A DNA stretch of 64,000 bases from Amoebophrya sp. A120 (lineage: Eukaryota; Sar; Dinophyceae; Syndiniales; Amoebophryaceae), in assembly GCA_905178155.1 (NCBI GenBank), contig CAJINV010000003.1, forward strand, positions 7,546,198 to 7,610,197, given 5' to 3'. A program made the position numbers and the translations under genes. Positions 36,201-47,224 of this stretch are shown here, one piece after another. The notes below the pieces were generated by a model. The model did no database searches. It was not told the DNA's origin and saw only the letters and a program-made list of their open reading frames with translations. How positions within the stretch are numbered: the stretch's first letter is position 1; the number at the start of each line of letters is the position of its first letter.

Positions 36201-39200
36201 GTTGTGCGTATCTTCGCAACCTGTCTTGGCTCCGCATCACACGCACTCAGCTTCTGCAAGACCGTAAACGCAGATACACCCTCCTCCCCGGCAAGCAACG
36301 ACACGAAGTCTTCCCCGCGGACCAGCTGTAGTAGATTTATTTGTACTTACATGACGAGCTGCAATTGCAAACCGTGCTCAGCAACAACGACCCAGCTACT
36401 ACACAGTCAGGGTCAGCAGCTATTAACTTCATTTGTATCATTTGCGAAAAAAACGAGACACGTCGTTCCTTACACAAACTCGCAACTACATTCCTCATCA
36501 ACATCAAGGGCAATGGTCTTACCGCAGCCGGAGTCTCTGGGGGAAAGTACTTGTTTGCGACCACCTTGGCGCTTTTAAGCATCCTCAAGGCGCGCTCGCA
36601 GTCCAGGAAATTTCCAAATCCCGGCAAGACCTCCGTCACGAGCGCGTCGATTTCCTTCGCGCCAACCTTACTAAGCACAGTGTACATGGTGGCCAGCTTG
36701 TCCGCGTCCGGGTGGCCGCTGCGAAAGCTCTTGTGGTCCACGAGCTCTAGACTCCACTTCCACTTGCTCCCAAACCGGCCCAGCTCGTCCGCGAACTCGT
36801 TCCACTTTTTATCCCCGGGCTTGTACTTCTGCAGGTTCTTCAGGATCACCTCGACATCCGCCTTCTTGACGAAGCCGAACTTCTCGTACACGGTTTGCCA
36901 CAGGTCCTCCGCCTCCTTTTTCTTGGTCTCGATGGCCTTCAGCTTCTCGTCCGTCATGTTGTCGTCTAGCTGTTCGTGAATGTTGTCCGGAATGTCCTGG
37001 TACTTGGCCAGCAACTGGAAGAACTTGCGCGTGTTGCCGATCAGCTTCACTAGCTCCTGCATCCGCTGCGCGGCGTCCATGTTGCCGGGACCGCCGGGGC
37101 CAACACCTCCAACTCCCGCGAGGCCTCCCCCAACGGACCCCGAGCCGTACCCCTCGGGACCGCCCATACCGCCACCCCCCACTACCACTACTACTTCCTT
37201 CCCGTCGATGATCTGCGTCTGTGTGATGACCTGACTGCCGCCGCCGGCCACACCTCCACCTGCGTATGTTTTCCTAGACAAAGAATGAAGATGAAAGAAC
37301 AGGAACAACACGAAACAAATTAATTTCCCATAAGTAATTCAAGACGCACCTCAGGGTTCCCAGCAGAACCAGCAGCGGTGGCCGCTGAACGAGATCGAGC
37401 TACTTTGCATTGTGCCTTTGCCTCACGGTCACGTGATTGCAGAAATGAAAGAAACTAAATGTACCAGCGCCGCCTGCCGCACCTCCGTGACTCCCCACAC
37501 TTGCTGCCGGCACTGACTGCTTTCGCGTGACAGGCTTCCCAGTTTTCGGGTCAGCCGTATCCCATAGGAAAAAGGTAGCACCCCAGCATATCGATTTGCG
37601 ATGCAAAAGTACGTATCCAAAAAATCTTTCTTGCGAGGCCTTCTCGCCCGTGCGTGTGTCACATGAATGTTGATACAGTTACAGGTACAACTTCGCTTTG
37701 CATTACCTCCTGCTCTCCAAATATGCTATTTGGCCGCTAGCTGTTTTATTTGTGATAGACCGCCGGTTTTCCAGTTTTCGGATCCATGACGGGCACCTCA
37801 ACTTCCACCACACCCCCTGCGGCCGCCCCGGCGGCGCCCCCTCGGCTTCCCGCCCCGCCTGAGACGGACCCGCGCGCGCCCGCCGGGCCGCCTCCACCAG
37901 AAGCTCCGCCGCCTCCACCTGCTCCGAAGCCCGATACAGAACCGCGCCCCCCGCTTGCGGCCGCCTGCTGAACCGCCTCCGCCGGATCCACCTGCTGCGT
38001 CATCATCTTCGGCTTTCCCGTGACGGGATCCACTACCGGCTGGCCCGTGGCGGGATCGATTACCGGCACTTCCATAGTGACAACCTGCTTCTTTTCCGTG
38101 AGGGGTTTGCCATCGGCCCCCACCATTGGCTTTCCGGTCTTTGGATCCAGTATCGGAACCTCGACGGTCTCCATTTTCCCCCCAAGTTCGGCGGCCGCCT
38201 GCTTCGCGGCCTGGGCCGCCTGCTCCGACGGCGGGGCCTGCAGCTGAGTCTTCGGTTTCCCCGTCTTCGGATCAATCACAGGTTTGCCCGTGACCGGGTC
38301 CACCACGGGCACTTCCACCTGCACCACGGGCAGGCCATCCTCGCCCACCAACGGCTTGCCGTCGGCACCTAAAACTGGTGTGGTCTTCTTCGTCTCCATT
38401 ACGGGGTTCCCGTTCTCGTCCAGGACCGGATTACCGTTCTCGTCCACCATCGGCATACTGACAACCATTACCTGTGGGACAGTAGCGAAAGCAAAGCATT
38501 TTTGTGCTAAGAAGTTTTTAGTACGACACTCTACTCTATGATGTTACTTCGGGCAGTTCAGACAAATCGTTCGAATAAAAAATACGTGCGGGAGCACCAG
38601 GCCGGGCAGACTCGTGGCGCTGCAACTTTTTGGGTTCACAAAGACCGCACGCAGTGCGGAAAGAGGCTGTGCCTGGGTTTGCCATCTACTCGAACTTGGG
38701 AAAAACGCGAATACCCGCCTGCCTCAGAGCCGCAAAAAGTAGCTCATGATCAAGTGTACTTCTAGTAGTTTGTTCCTTATGTACTTACTTACTATACCGG
38801 GTTTCCGTTTTCGTCGACGACAGGGTTTCCGTTCTCGTCGAGCATGGGCGCGGGTGGCTTGGATGCTGCTTCGGCTTTTGCAGCCTCCAGCTTCTGGCGT
38901 GCTTCTTCCTCTTCGACACGTTTCTGCTCCGCCACGCCGGCTTCGTAAAACTGCTTCAGGCGGCAGATGGGGTTGAGAACGTCGTCCAGGGTAAAGCTGG
39001 CAGCCACGAACTCGTCGGTCCACTCTCCCGTACCGTACTGGTTGCTACCCCGCAAGCGGCCCGTGATACGGAGCGGCATCTCCCGTAGCTCGCGACTGGG
39101 CGCGAAGGCCTGCAAAGCCCCGGTCTCCCAGGCTTTCTCAATCACAGACTCGAGGGATATCGTGGAGGACACGCGCCCTGGCGCGCTCGGACTCTCGTAC

Positions 39201-42200
39201 ACTTCCAGGTTGAAGACCTGTGCGTCCAAAAGGATCTTGTGCTCTTCCATCGCGAGGGGCAGCAAACTTTCCTCATCACTCGCGTCGGGCACGGTGGGGA
39301 AGGCCTCGGTTTCCCGCGCGTCAAAACTAAAACTCTCTCTTGCAGAGACGCCATCCTCGAACGTCACTTCTGCCATGTTGTGTTCACCCTCGACTATCGG
39401 GTCGGGTGCTTCGGTGGCCGGTGCGGCTGCTTCTTCGTCTGCGGCAGGTGGGGCCGGCGGGGGCTCCTCCACCGCCGCGGCTTCTGCTTTTATTTCCTCG
39501 GCGGGCGCGGCTGCTTCTCCTGCCGCTGCGGCACCACCGCCTGCTGCCTCAGCCTCGGCAGCTGCCGCACGTTCTGCCGCGGCCTTTTCCGCTTTCTCTT
39601 CCTCGGCCTTTCTTCGCGCCTCTTCCTCGGCCAGCCGCCGCTCCTCGGCAAGTTTTCGTTCCTCTGCAAGGATGCGCTGCCGCTCCTCCTCCGCCAGGCG
39701 GCGCTCTTCGGCCTCCTCCGGCGACATCAGGCGCGCTACCGTTTTCTGTGCGGCCTTGCTCAGTGCGGATGGTTCCTTGCCCGTGGCTTCCACGCACAAG
39801 CTGAGCTCAATGTCGTAGCATGAGGACCGCGTCTGGCCTCCCCAGTCGGTGACTACAGGAAAATCTACTGCCAGATCCGCTCGACCCAGACGGGGAACGG
39901 AAAAGCCCGCCTGAAACTTGTCGATAGCCCACCGCACTTCTGGAACACTACTGCTGTACGGACACTTCACCGGCACCGCGGGCACGCTAAACGGACTTCG
40001 CCCGGCCTAGTTTTGTTTCGTGCATTCTTGTTATTTTAGAAGTTCTAGCTGTACTTGGAGCATTTTACAAGTGCATGGCTGTGCCAGTGCGCCGTTGTCG
40101 CAAAGGCAAAGGAGAGAAATCATACAGATACAGATGCACGTATGAACCAGTATTTTATACCTGATTGACAGCGGAGAAGCGCATGATGATGAATTTTTTC
40201 TTCATGTGAGGCGGCACTAGCCAAGCCTCTGGCACAGGGCGGATGATTGTTTCCACGTCTCCCGTGGAATTCAGCTTCCAGTGCACCTTCACGCTCCGCC
40301 ACCCTTTTTCCAGCTCGGATGCCTGCTTTTTTACATTCACGCTCAGCTGCCGCGATAAGCGGGCCTTCTCACCCATCAGACTGGTAAGCTCGGTCTTTCG
40401 CGAAATCACCTCCATGTCCTGCTTGGTTCCAACCAAGTACTCCGCAACATAATCGTAAATTGCGGCACGGTTTTCGTGTTCTGGCTTTTTGAAGCGGATC
40501 ACAGCCTCTTCTGCGGTACAACTCACGAACTCGGGCGCTCCGGGCTCTGAGGGGGCTAAGCACACCGGCGCCTAGTAGGATAATGGAAAACATGAGGATG
40601 AGCATCTTCTTGAAGATCTTCATCAAACTCGGTACGGACTAAAAACTACTTCTTTTTTGTCGTGCATACAACATCCAATTGTATCCGCCAGGTAGTAGTC
40701 CTATCGTGGTATATGTTCGGTGCATTTGATTTTGAATGCCTCGAACTCTGACCCGGAGAAAAAAACGCTTACCTGATACGAGACCGATTCCAGAGACTGA
40801 TTTCCGTCGATGATTTGGAACTTCGAGGTTGGTTCCTTTTCGCCGCCCTCCTCGCCCTCGTCAACATGGACACCGCCCGCGGCGATGGCGATTTTGTGGC
40901 GCGGCAGGACATTGAACTTGTACTTGACTCCCGGGTGGAGGTTGGCAATGTCGTACACGCAAACTTCCTCGTCGGCGCCCTTCACAGCGTTCCATCGCCG
41001 CCCCAGCGAGAACTTCTCCTTGGACAGCCGGGTCGACTCTTCCACGGTCTCCAGGTCCGGGGCAATATGGATGTGCCAGGATCGAAATCGACAAAGTCGA
41101 AAAATTTGTGATGCATAAAATGTAGGGCACAGAAGGCCTGTATTGGGGAGCAGGCAAATAAGGCCGATTGTAAGCCTGGTTAGGGGTATACAATGTGCTT
41201 TCAGAGTAGCATGACAGAAGCAGCGTTCTTTGCCCAAACAGCATGACAGACTGGATTCATTCGGGCGCTCCCGAAATTTGTCATGCGCCACTTGGAAACT
41301 GAGGCTCCAGCGGGTATCGATTTTATGCATTGCAAATTTTTCGATTTTGTCGATTTCGATCCTGACACTCCCATAGGCAACCTTGATCACGTACTCCACG
41401 ACCGGACCGAACATTTTCTGCTCCTCTTCGGATATTGGGGTCCAGGATATCCTGAGTAAAAACGTACCCACGCCAGAGTTGTCATGCAAATCTGCATGCT
41501 GAAAATGTTTCTCATGCGGAGCCCCATGAGAAGCATTTTCCAATCGTGTTTTGCAATCTGCCACGCTCCAATCAGCATGGTATGCTAGATCTGTGATGCT
41601 GCTGAGCTAGCTCAAACAGCACTACACTACGAATCCAAATTTGTCATGCAAAACAGCCAAAACTTGTGGACTTGTCTAGCCGATTCCCCAACTTGACTAT
41701 GGTGTGGGTACGTTTTTACTCAGGATACAGGAAAGGCTCAAATCGGTTGGCCGGATGGAAGACGCGATGGGACGGCCCGGCCGCGGCCCCGAGATGGCGA
41801 AGTTGACCGCGCCGCCGACTTGCTTACCGTAGATGCTCCCGTTCTGCGAGGCGAACAGCCGGAATTCGTACCGCTCGGTCGGGTCCGGCGGAAACGGGAC
41901 CTGTAGGGTGACAATCCCATTCAGCTGGCGGGGAAAATTGGGCAGGTGGACCTTGGTTTTTGACAACTCCCCGATGTTCTGCCCGCGCAACTGCCACCCG
42001 CCGCCCCCGGCCTGCGTCCACGTCACGCCTGCCACCACGACGGAAATAAAAGGCATTTTCTGCAAATCGCCAACGAGTTTTTTCGGAATGCGGTACGCTA
42101 TCGTGGCGGTCTCGCCGGGACTGAACGTCTGCTGGGACGTGCCTGCGTAATCAAGCAATACAACCCAATACAAAAATACAATACGTTAAATAGATTTTCG

Positions 42201-44571
42201 CAGAAAGCCTCCGCAAATTGTGGCTCACGGACAGGCCGCAAGCGATCCTTCATGAGGAGCAGAAACGTGAGATGAAGATGAAGTAGGTGAAGCTGAAGGT
42301 AATAAAACATGGAACAAAGAACATGAGCGCAGTTCATTGCTGCAGAACATCAACAGCAGTTGTACACAAAACGTCCGAGACGTGCGTGCCGATGGCTTGG
42401 GACAGGACGGAGGCAATGGTAACTTTCCCACCCTGCTGGTAAAGCTCGTCGTAGAGCGCAATGACCTCCTTCTTTCCCAACTTTGGCATACAGGGAATCT
42501 GGTTTTTCCGCTGCGACAGAAAGGACTTCTTGGCGAACCGCTCCTGAATCTCGGGGGAGAGATACACCCCAAAGAGGTCGGCGGCGAAGTCGGCTTTCAT
42601 GATGTGCGTGTTCGGGTCCAGACTGGTTTTCCCAAACACCTGCTGCATGGTCATCCCCGCCTCCGGGCGCGCGTTCCAGAGGCGAATCGCGAACTCCTCG
42701 AAGCCAAAGGCCATGCCGCTGTCGGTCATGCGTTCGCCGAACTCCTCGTAGCTCAGCGAGCGGTTGCCGTCCAGATCCATCATCTCGAAGAAGTTCAGGG
42801 CGTCCTGCCGGTTGAAATCCAACTTGCTGCCGAACTGCTCAAACAGCTCCCATTCCTCCACCTCCGCGTCCTCCCCACCTTTCTTTTTCGCCTGCATGTC
42901 CCGGAGAAAAAAGAAACATAGAAGAAGTGCCAAAACACATAAGTCGTACTCCGTCTTGCTCTTGCTTTTGCATAGTTATAGCCGCAGCAGCATGCTCGAT
43001 CCTCATCATACTTCTTGCAGTCATGCATGTCTATTTTTGCGCTTACGAAAAATCGGTGACGCCACGCTAGGTGTATTTTTCTCTGGGATCATACTGCATT
43101 CCGGCAAAGGCGTTCTTCCAGTTGCCGAACCGCACCAGCAGCCGGCGGCGAAAGTGCCCGATGTCGATGGACGGTGCCGCAGTGCTCATGGCGGTGAGGA
43201 AGGAATCGAAGGTAATGCCGTCCACTCCCTGTGGCAGAGGTTCCTGGTACATGCCGAAAGCTGCAATGTAGTCGTAGAAGCGCTTGGCCTCCGCCTCGAA
43301 CCGGCTGAGCAGCGCTTGGTCGAACACCAGCGAGTGGCCCCCCCCGGCGTTGCTGCGCTCGTATGCGCGCCTCTGGATGCGCACATACTCCTCGATCAGC
43401 TTCTCGCGGGGGATATACTCCACCACGGAGTTGCCGTGCCGCAGCTCGTCATGCATCTCGTCGAAGCTCTGCCGGAAGGAGTTGTAGTCCTGCAGCACCG
43501 CGTTCCGGAAGTAGAGCATCTGGGCCTCGCTCACGTTGGACAGTGCGGAGGCTAGCTTGTCCACGCGCAAGCCCGTGTCCATGATGTTCCGGTGCCCCCC
43601 GAAGAGCTGGAAGAAGTTTTGCAGCGCGTCTTGCTCCAGTTCGGGCGGCAGAAACCCCAATTTATGATCCTCCAGCGGAAACACGTGCTGCTTCAAAATG
43701 CCAGAAAACTCCTGGAAGTCGATCCACCGGTCCCCGCTGGGCTCAAACCGGTGCAACACCTCGTTCAGCGAGCCCAGCCGCTGCATCAGCGTGATCCGGA
43801 ACTGGTTGAAGAATGCCTTGGTCACCTTCGTCATTCCGATCAACAGGTTCGAGATCTCGTCCTGTTCGATGCCGATTTCACTCCGGAGGGACGCGAGCTG
43901 CTGGCTTTCCGTCACAAACCGCTGCGCCTCGAGTACGTTCAGCAGTCCGCCCTTGGTCATCAGGAAGGACTCCACCCGCAAGCATTGCGCGATGCCCCAC
44001 TCCACCGAATTCAGCTCGTCCAGCCAGTTTTGCCACAGCACTTCCTCTTCTTCCTCGCCGTCCGCGCCCGCAGTACCCTCCGACCCCGACGCATTCGCTC
44101 CGGCACCCTGCTCTTTCAGGGGAATCCCATCAATGCTGTACTCGTTAAGCCGCCCATAGAGTGCTGCAATCCTGTGAAAAAAAATACGATTCGCAGCTCT
44201 TCAATTTCCTCTTCTTACTGGGTCTTCATCTATACATCTGCATCGAAAGCATGTCATTTCGAGTTCAGCTCTGACACACTCGCCAGCTTTTCTCTACTTA
44301 CCCCAACCTGCTGTGCCGCTTGACAACAAATTTCAATTTGCATGTGATTGAATAAAAAGCCTTGCGCTAATAAAATATGAAAGTAGTAGTACATGAGCTG
44401 GCCTTTCTCCACAACCTTGGGAAGCTCTGGTGACCCATCCATCACGGAGGACTTCCTCCCATGCAGGGTTTTTCGAGCTGCGGGCGTGGCTCCTTCCCCG
44501 TCCTCCGCATCAGGAACGGCCGGAGCCTGCTGCTCGGCAGCGTTCGCCTCCTCGTCTTCCGGTGACGACAT
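30296..44571 (-). CDS. Very large EF-hand / fibronectin-III / coiled-coil repeat protein
   Basis: About 14 exons encode roughly 3,400-3,500 aa from ATG 44571-44569 (MSSPEDEEANAAEQQ). In order: an N-terminal helical region (43098-44174); an EF-hand (DLDGNRSLSYEEF, exon 42375-42891); two fibronectin-III-like modules (42146 to 40159; the second ends in an AVNQAGRSPFSVPA signature); an Arg/Glu/Ala coiled coil plus folded block (38804-40009); a segment of DENGNPV and DPKTGKPV repeats (37480-38471); a Gly-rich linker; and long helical domains (36523-37262 and 31669-36325) ending in a disordered tail. The last exon 30296-30525 joins in frame across a 1.1-kb intron. Several joins (FN3, DENGNPV, TPAA|LVRGED) show that these are one gene, not several. 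Some junctions, such as around 37300-37480 and 44180-44290, are unresolved. Function unknown; a scaffold or flagellar role is possible. Confidence 0.75.
30600..31320. repeat. GC-rich repeat block in the last intron of the large gene
   Basis: Bounded by an inverted 11-mer GTAGTGAGGTC (about 30644, and its reverse complement about 31303). The inside has an inverted CCATACCGCCGTGAG / CGCACGGTATGGCGG pair near 30710-30752 and TAGCATGCGGGTTGG, close to the arm motif of the RPA1-intron element (CCATACCGTGCGGGCTGG). It looks like a diverged relative of that element. Confidence 0.55.
37558..37757. mobile_element. Degenerate introner in the large gene
   Basis: 200 bp; left TATCCCATAGGAAAAAGGTA, right (reverse complement) TATCACAAATAAAACAGCTA, 16 of 22 terminal positions matching. 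Flanking 5-mers AGCCG and GACCG differ at two places. Its left terminus matches the 5727 element. Removal keeps the DPKTGKP repeat frame (KPA|ADPKTGKP). Confidence 0.7.
41073..41368. mobile_element. Introner with different termini in an FN3 module
   Basis: 296 bp with inverted termini GTGCCAGGATCGAAATCGAC / GTGTCAGGATCGAAATCGAC, homologous on to CGAAAAATTTG. No TATC end and no clear 5-bp duplication. It splits the FN3 module between VAYGSV and HIHIAPDLE. Confidence 0.75.
41448..41727. mobile_element. Introner-like insertion in an FN3 module
   Basis: 280 bp with inverted termini TATCCTGAGTAAAAACGTAC on both ends, near perfect. Duplication CAGGA at 41443-41447 and 41728-41732 is perfect. Removal restores LSLSWTPISEEE, the FN3 L-x-W-x-P pattern. 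Confidence 0.92.
42897..43093. mobile_element. Older introner upstream of the EF-hand exon
   Basis: 197 bp; right terminus (reverse complement) TATGATCCCAGAGAAAAATA, left TGTCCCGGAGAAAAAAGAAA. Termini are diverged but the 5-bp duplication CTGCA (42892-42896 and 43094-43098) is perfect. Removal joins AGMQ to AKKKGGED in frame. Confidence 0.75.
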
Positions 44572-45190
44572 CGCTGTGATTTAGCGGTCACAGGGCAATA
44601 GTTGGGGGCCTCATGGTGTGCATCGTGGAGCTCCCGAGTAGTGGTTTTTTTGCAAAACCACTTCTTCGTCTCGTCTCCTGCCTAGATGATAGAGTGATAT
44701 TTGATTGGGAGGGTCGTGACTTTCTGGTCTTACTTTACTGAGGACCGCGCGGAGAAAAGTGACGGGGAGCCTGGCTCCTGCAGATCAACCACGCCACGCT
44801 CACTTCGATTTCGACCACTGCAGCGCTCCGCGAAACAACTTCATTCGAATTGTCAACACATATTTAGACCATCGAAAACGATTGCGCTCATACGAAATTT
44901 TGGTCCACGATCGGGAGATGAGACGAGACGAGGCGAACGAGCATTATGTCGACATGAGGTTTTATTCATCCGCCATTGCTGCAAAACGCAAGCACGGTTG
45001 AGACTAAGGATGCGACCCCGAGCCCAAAACACAACATATACAGCAGTTCCCGGCAAAAAAAAGTCGTGGCTGAGTCGAGAATGAGTCACCGACTGAATAA
45101 TACTCTACTTCTTGGTTAAGGACTTTAGAAAGTATCGTACAGGTTAGTGACGTTCGTGCTTCTGCTTTGCCAAAGCGACAAAGTTCAACA
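44572..45190. other. Intergenic, no gene seen
   Basis: 5' flank of the large gene and 3' flank of the exonuclease gene. Overlapping 60-127-codon frames on both strands have no family signal. Confidence 0.45.
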
Positions 45191-46672
45191 TTATACTATA
45201 TTCAGGCGCAGGTGCTCAAGGATGACAGCCGCGCAGTCCCGCTGCGCTTCCCGAATGGATGCATGAGCCTGCTTGGATTGAAACAATCTCCCCTGTATAG
45301 AGAAGCTCGCACGAAAGCCGCGATTACTTTCACCGAGCTCGAAACCTTCCGAGCGCAAGCGTAGGTTCTTGCGCAGGCAAAGCTGGGTTAATTGCTGCAA
45401 TGTGTCGCCTCCTCCACTGCACCCTCCTGAGCTGCCTTCGAACCCCTGCAAAGATGTTCCGGCGCCTCCTGTTGGCCCCGCAAATATCGCATCCATGCGA
45501 GCCTCCGGTCTCGTCGGGTTCGGGTGCTCATTGTTCTGCAAACCCCCGTCGCCCTCCGGTACGCCCGGCGTACTTCCGGTTTTGTTGAAGTGGCTCGTCT
45601 TCCCCTTCCGGACGGCAGCGCCGCCGCTCGAGGAACCAAAAACACGCTCAAACTGGCAGCTTATCTTGGGGCTGCCCGTGTGCTGCAAGCGTACCCTCTC
45701 CAAGACCGCATGGGACGCGAACGCGTCGCAGGCCGCATACTCCAGCTGTGCCTTGGACAGCGACTCGAGCTCCCAGTTCGAGCAGCGGAGGTCTTTTTTC
45801 AGCCGATGTCGCAAGAAAATCCCCACCAAACCCTGCAGGCTCCGGGGATTGGTCTGCAAGTAGTGCGCCAACTCGAAGAGGCACACAAAGCGCTGGCCCT
45901 CGATCCCGAATTCTTGGGAGAGTTGCTCCAACTCTCCACTGGCCCCCTGCGTCACTTTGCAAATTTTGTCGGATTCCAGAATTTTCGTCAAAAGTGGAAA
46001 ATCGAAAATCTTCGAATCAGTCTGATCGCTATAATCCCTTCGAACTTGTTCTTCCCCGGTTTCGTTCCTGGAAAGTGACGAGCTATCCGCAGTTCTTCGC
46101 GTTTGGTCTTCTGGTGCTGTCGAAGAAGTGGTAACTACGCGAGGACCTCTACTTCTGACGAAATACGGGTTTCGCCAAAGGGCGCAGAGCTCTCGTGTGG
46201 CCAGCTGCAGCACTGCCGTGCGATTTTTGCGACCAAAGAGTGCTGGTTTTGCCTCGGAGTCGAACCCGATGATAGTTTCGGGAGACGCATTTAGAAAATG
46301 TCTTCGCAACAAGTCGGCATGTTCCCGTTCGTCCTCGCGGCTTGTCAAGACGAGCACACGCCCAGAAAATTTCAAGACCGGCAGCGCTAACACCTCCAGC
46401 GGCGTTATGGTTAGGTCCAGCGGGGGGCCACTCGAAGGAGAGGATGCTCTCGGCAGCGGACTCAGCGGTTTTTTCTCACTCGCTGATGACAACGGATAAT
46501 TGGGGGCTGCCTTGATGACTTGATTCCCGGTGCGTGCTGTCGTCAACCTCCTTTTCAGGGTGGAAGCCACAGAATTACACGCACGTGCTCGTGCCCGCAT
46601 GGGGCTAGCGTGCCAAAGCTCCATTCCGAACTGTGCCATTTGCATCCTAACGCTTTCTGTTGGAGATGCCAT
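45191..46672 (-). CDS. 3'-5' exonuclease (DEDDy) fused to a dsRNA-binding domain
   Basis: Single exon, 493 aa from ATG 46672-46670 (MASPTESVRMQMAQF). Residues about 125-330 are a DnaQ/RNase D-type exonuclease: motif I IIGFDSEAKP (Asp138, Glu140), motif III LEYAACDA (Tyr312, Asp316). At motif II the usual Asp appears as Glu (SGELEQL, about residue 247). A 60-residue acidic insert follows the first strands. Residues about 415-490 resemble a double-stranded RNA-binding domain: GFELGESNRGFRASFSIQG, then QAHASIREAQRDCAAVILEHL. The basic start (RARARACNSVASTLKRR) could target a mitochondrion. It probably degrades or trims RNA or DNA. The exonuclease call is strong, the dsRBD call moderate. Confidence 0.82.
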   Translation of the reverse strand: MASPTESVRMQMAQFGMELWHASPMRARARACNSVASTLKRRLTTARTGNQVIKAAPNYPLSSASEKKPLSPLPRASSPSSGPPLDLTITPLEVLALPVLKFSGRVLVLTSREDEREHADLLRRHFLNASPETIIGFDSEAKPALFGRKNRTAVLQLATRELCALWRNPYFVRSRGPRVVTTSSTAPEDQTRRTADSSSLSRNETGEEQVRRDYSDQTDSKIFDFPLLTKILESDKICKVTQGASGELEQLSQEFGIEGQRFVCLFELAHYLQTNPRSLQGLVGIFLRHRLKKDLRCSNWELESLSKAQLEYAACDAFASHAVLERVRLQHTGSPKISCQFERVFGSSSGGAAVRKGKTSHFNKTGSTPGVPEGDGGLQNNEHPNPTRPEARMDAIFAGPTGGAGTSLQGFEGSSGGCSGGGDTLQQLTQLCLRKNLRLRSEGFELGESNRGFRASFSIQGRLFQSKQAHASIREAQRDCAAVILEHLRLNIV

Positions 46673-47224
46673 GGAGCAATCGACGCAGTCTGTGTAGTAC
46701 TCAAGAAAAATCAAGAGATCGAAACCAGCCGCACATTTTTATGATCTTTGGACAGAAAAAGTCCGCGCTCTGACACAGTAATGGATCCGATCGCGTTCGC
46801 GCCTCAGAAGCCGATAAAAACTTTACCGAGTTCGATCTTGCTTTTAAAATGATCAAGGAACTTTTGAAAAAAAGTTCAGTCCAAGCTCCCCATATGCAGC
46901 ACGGAGAACAAAAGCGCCAAATACCGCACTGGCCTCGCTTGCACGCAGTCCCCTTGCTCCGGGGGAGAAGCCAAAGAGCCGGTTGCTTTTTCCTTGTCTT
47001 GTAATATGCAACATTTTCTTTCGAACGCTCGGCTGCACCGGAAAAAAATGCGTCGTGTAGTCGCAGATCTTTGTGCCTCCTCTATTTGACCTCCGTCGTG
47101 TCGGTCCTTGTAATCTTCAAGTCCACGACCGTGGAAGGATCACCTCATACGGATGCCTTTGTCGACTCCGCCACATCCACAGCCTGCGACTTCGTGCGAG
47201 CGCGAACAACGACCACGACGGTGA
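46673..47224. other. Intergenic, no gene seen
   Basis: 5' flank of the exonuclease gene; only short frames without protein character. Confidence 0.45.
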
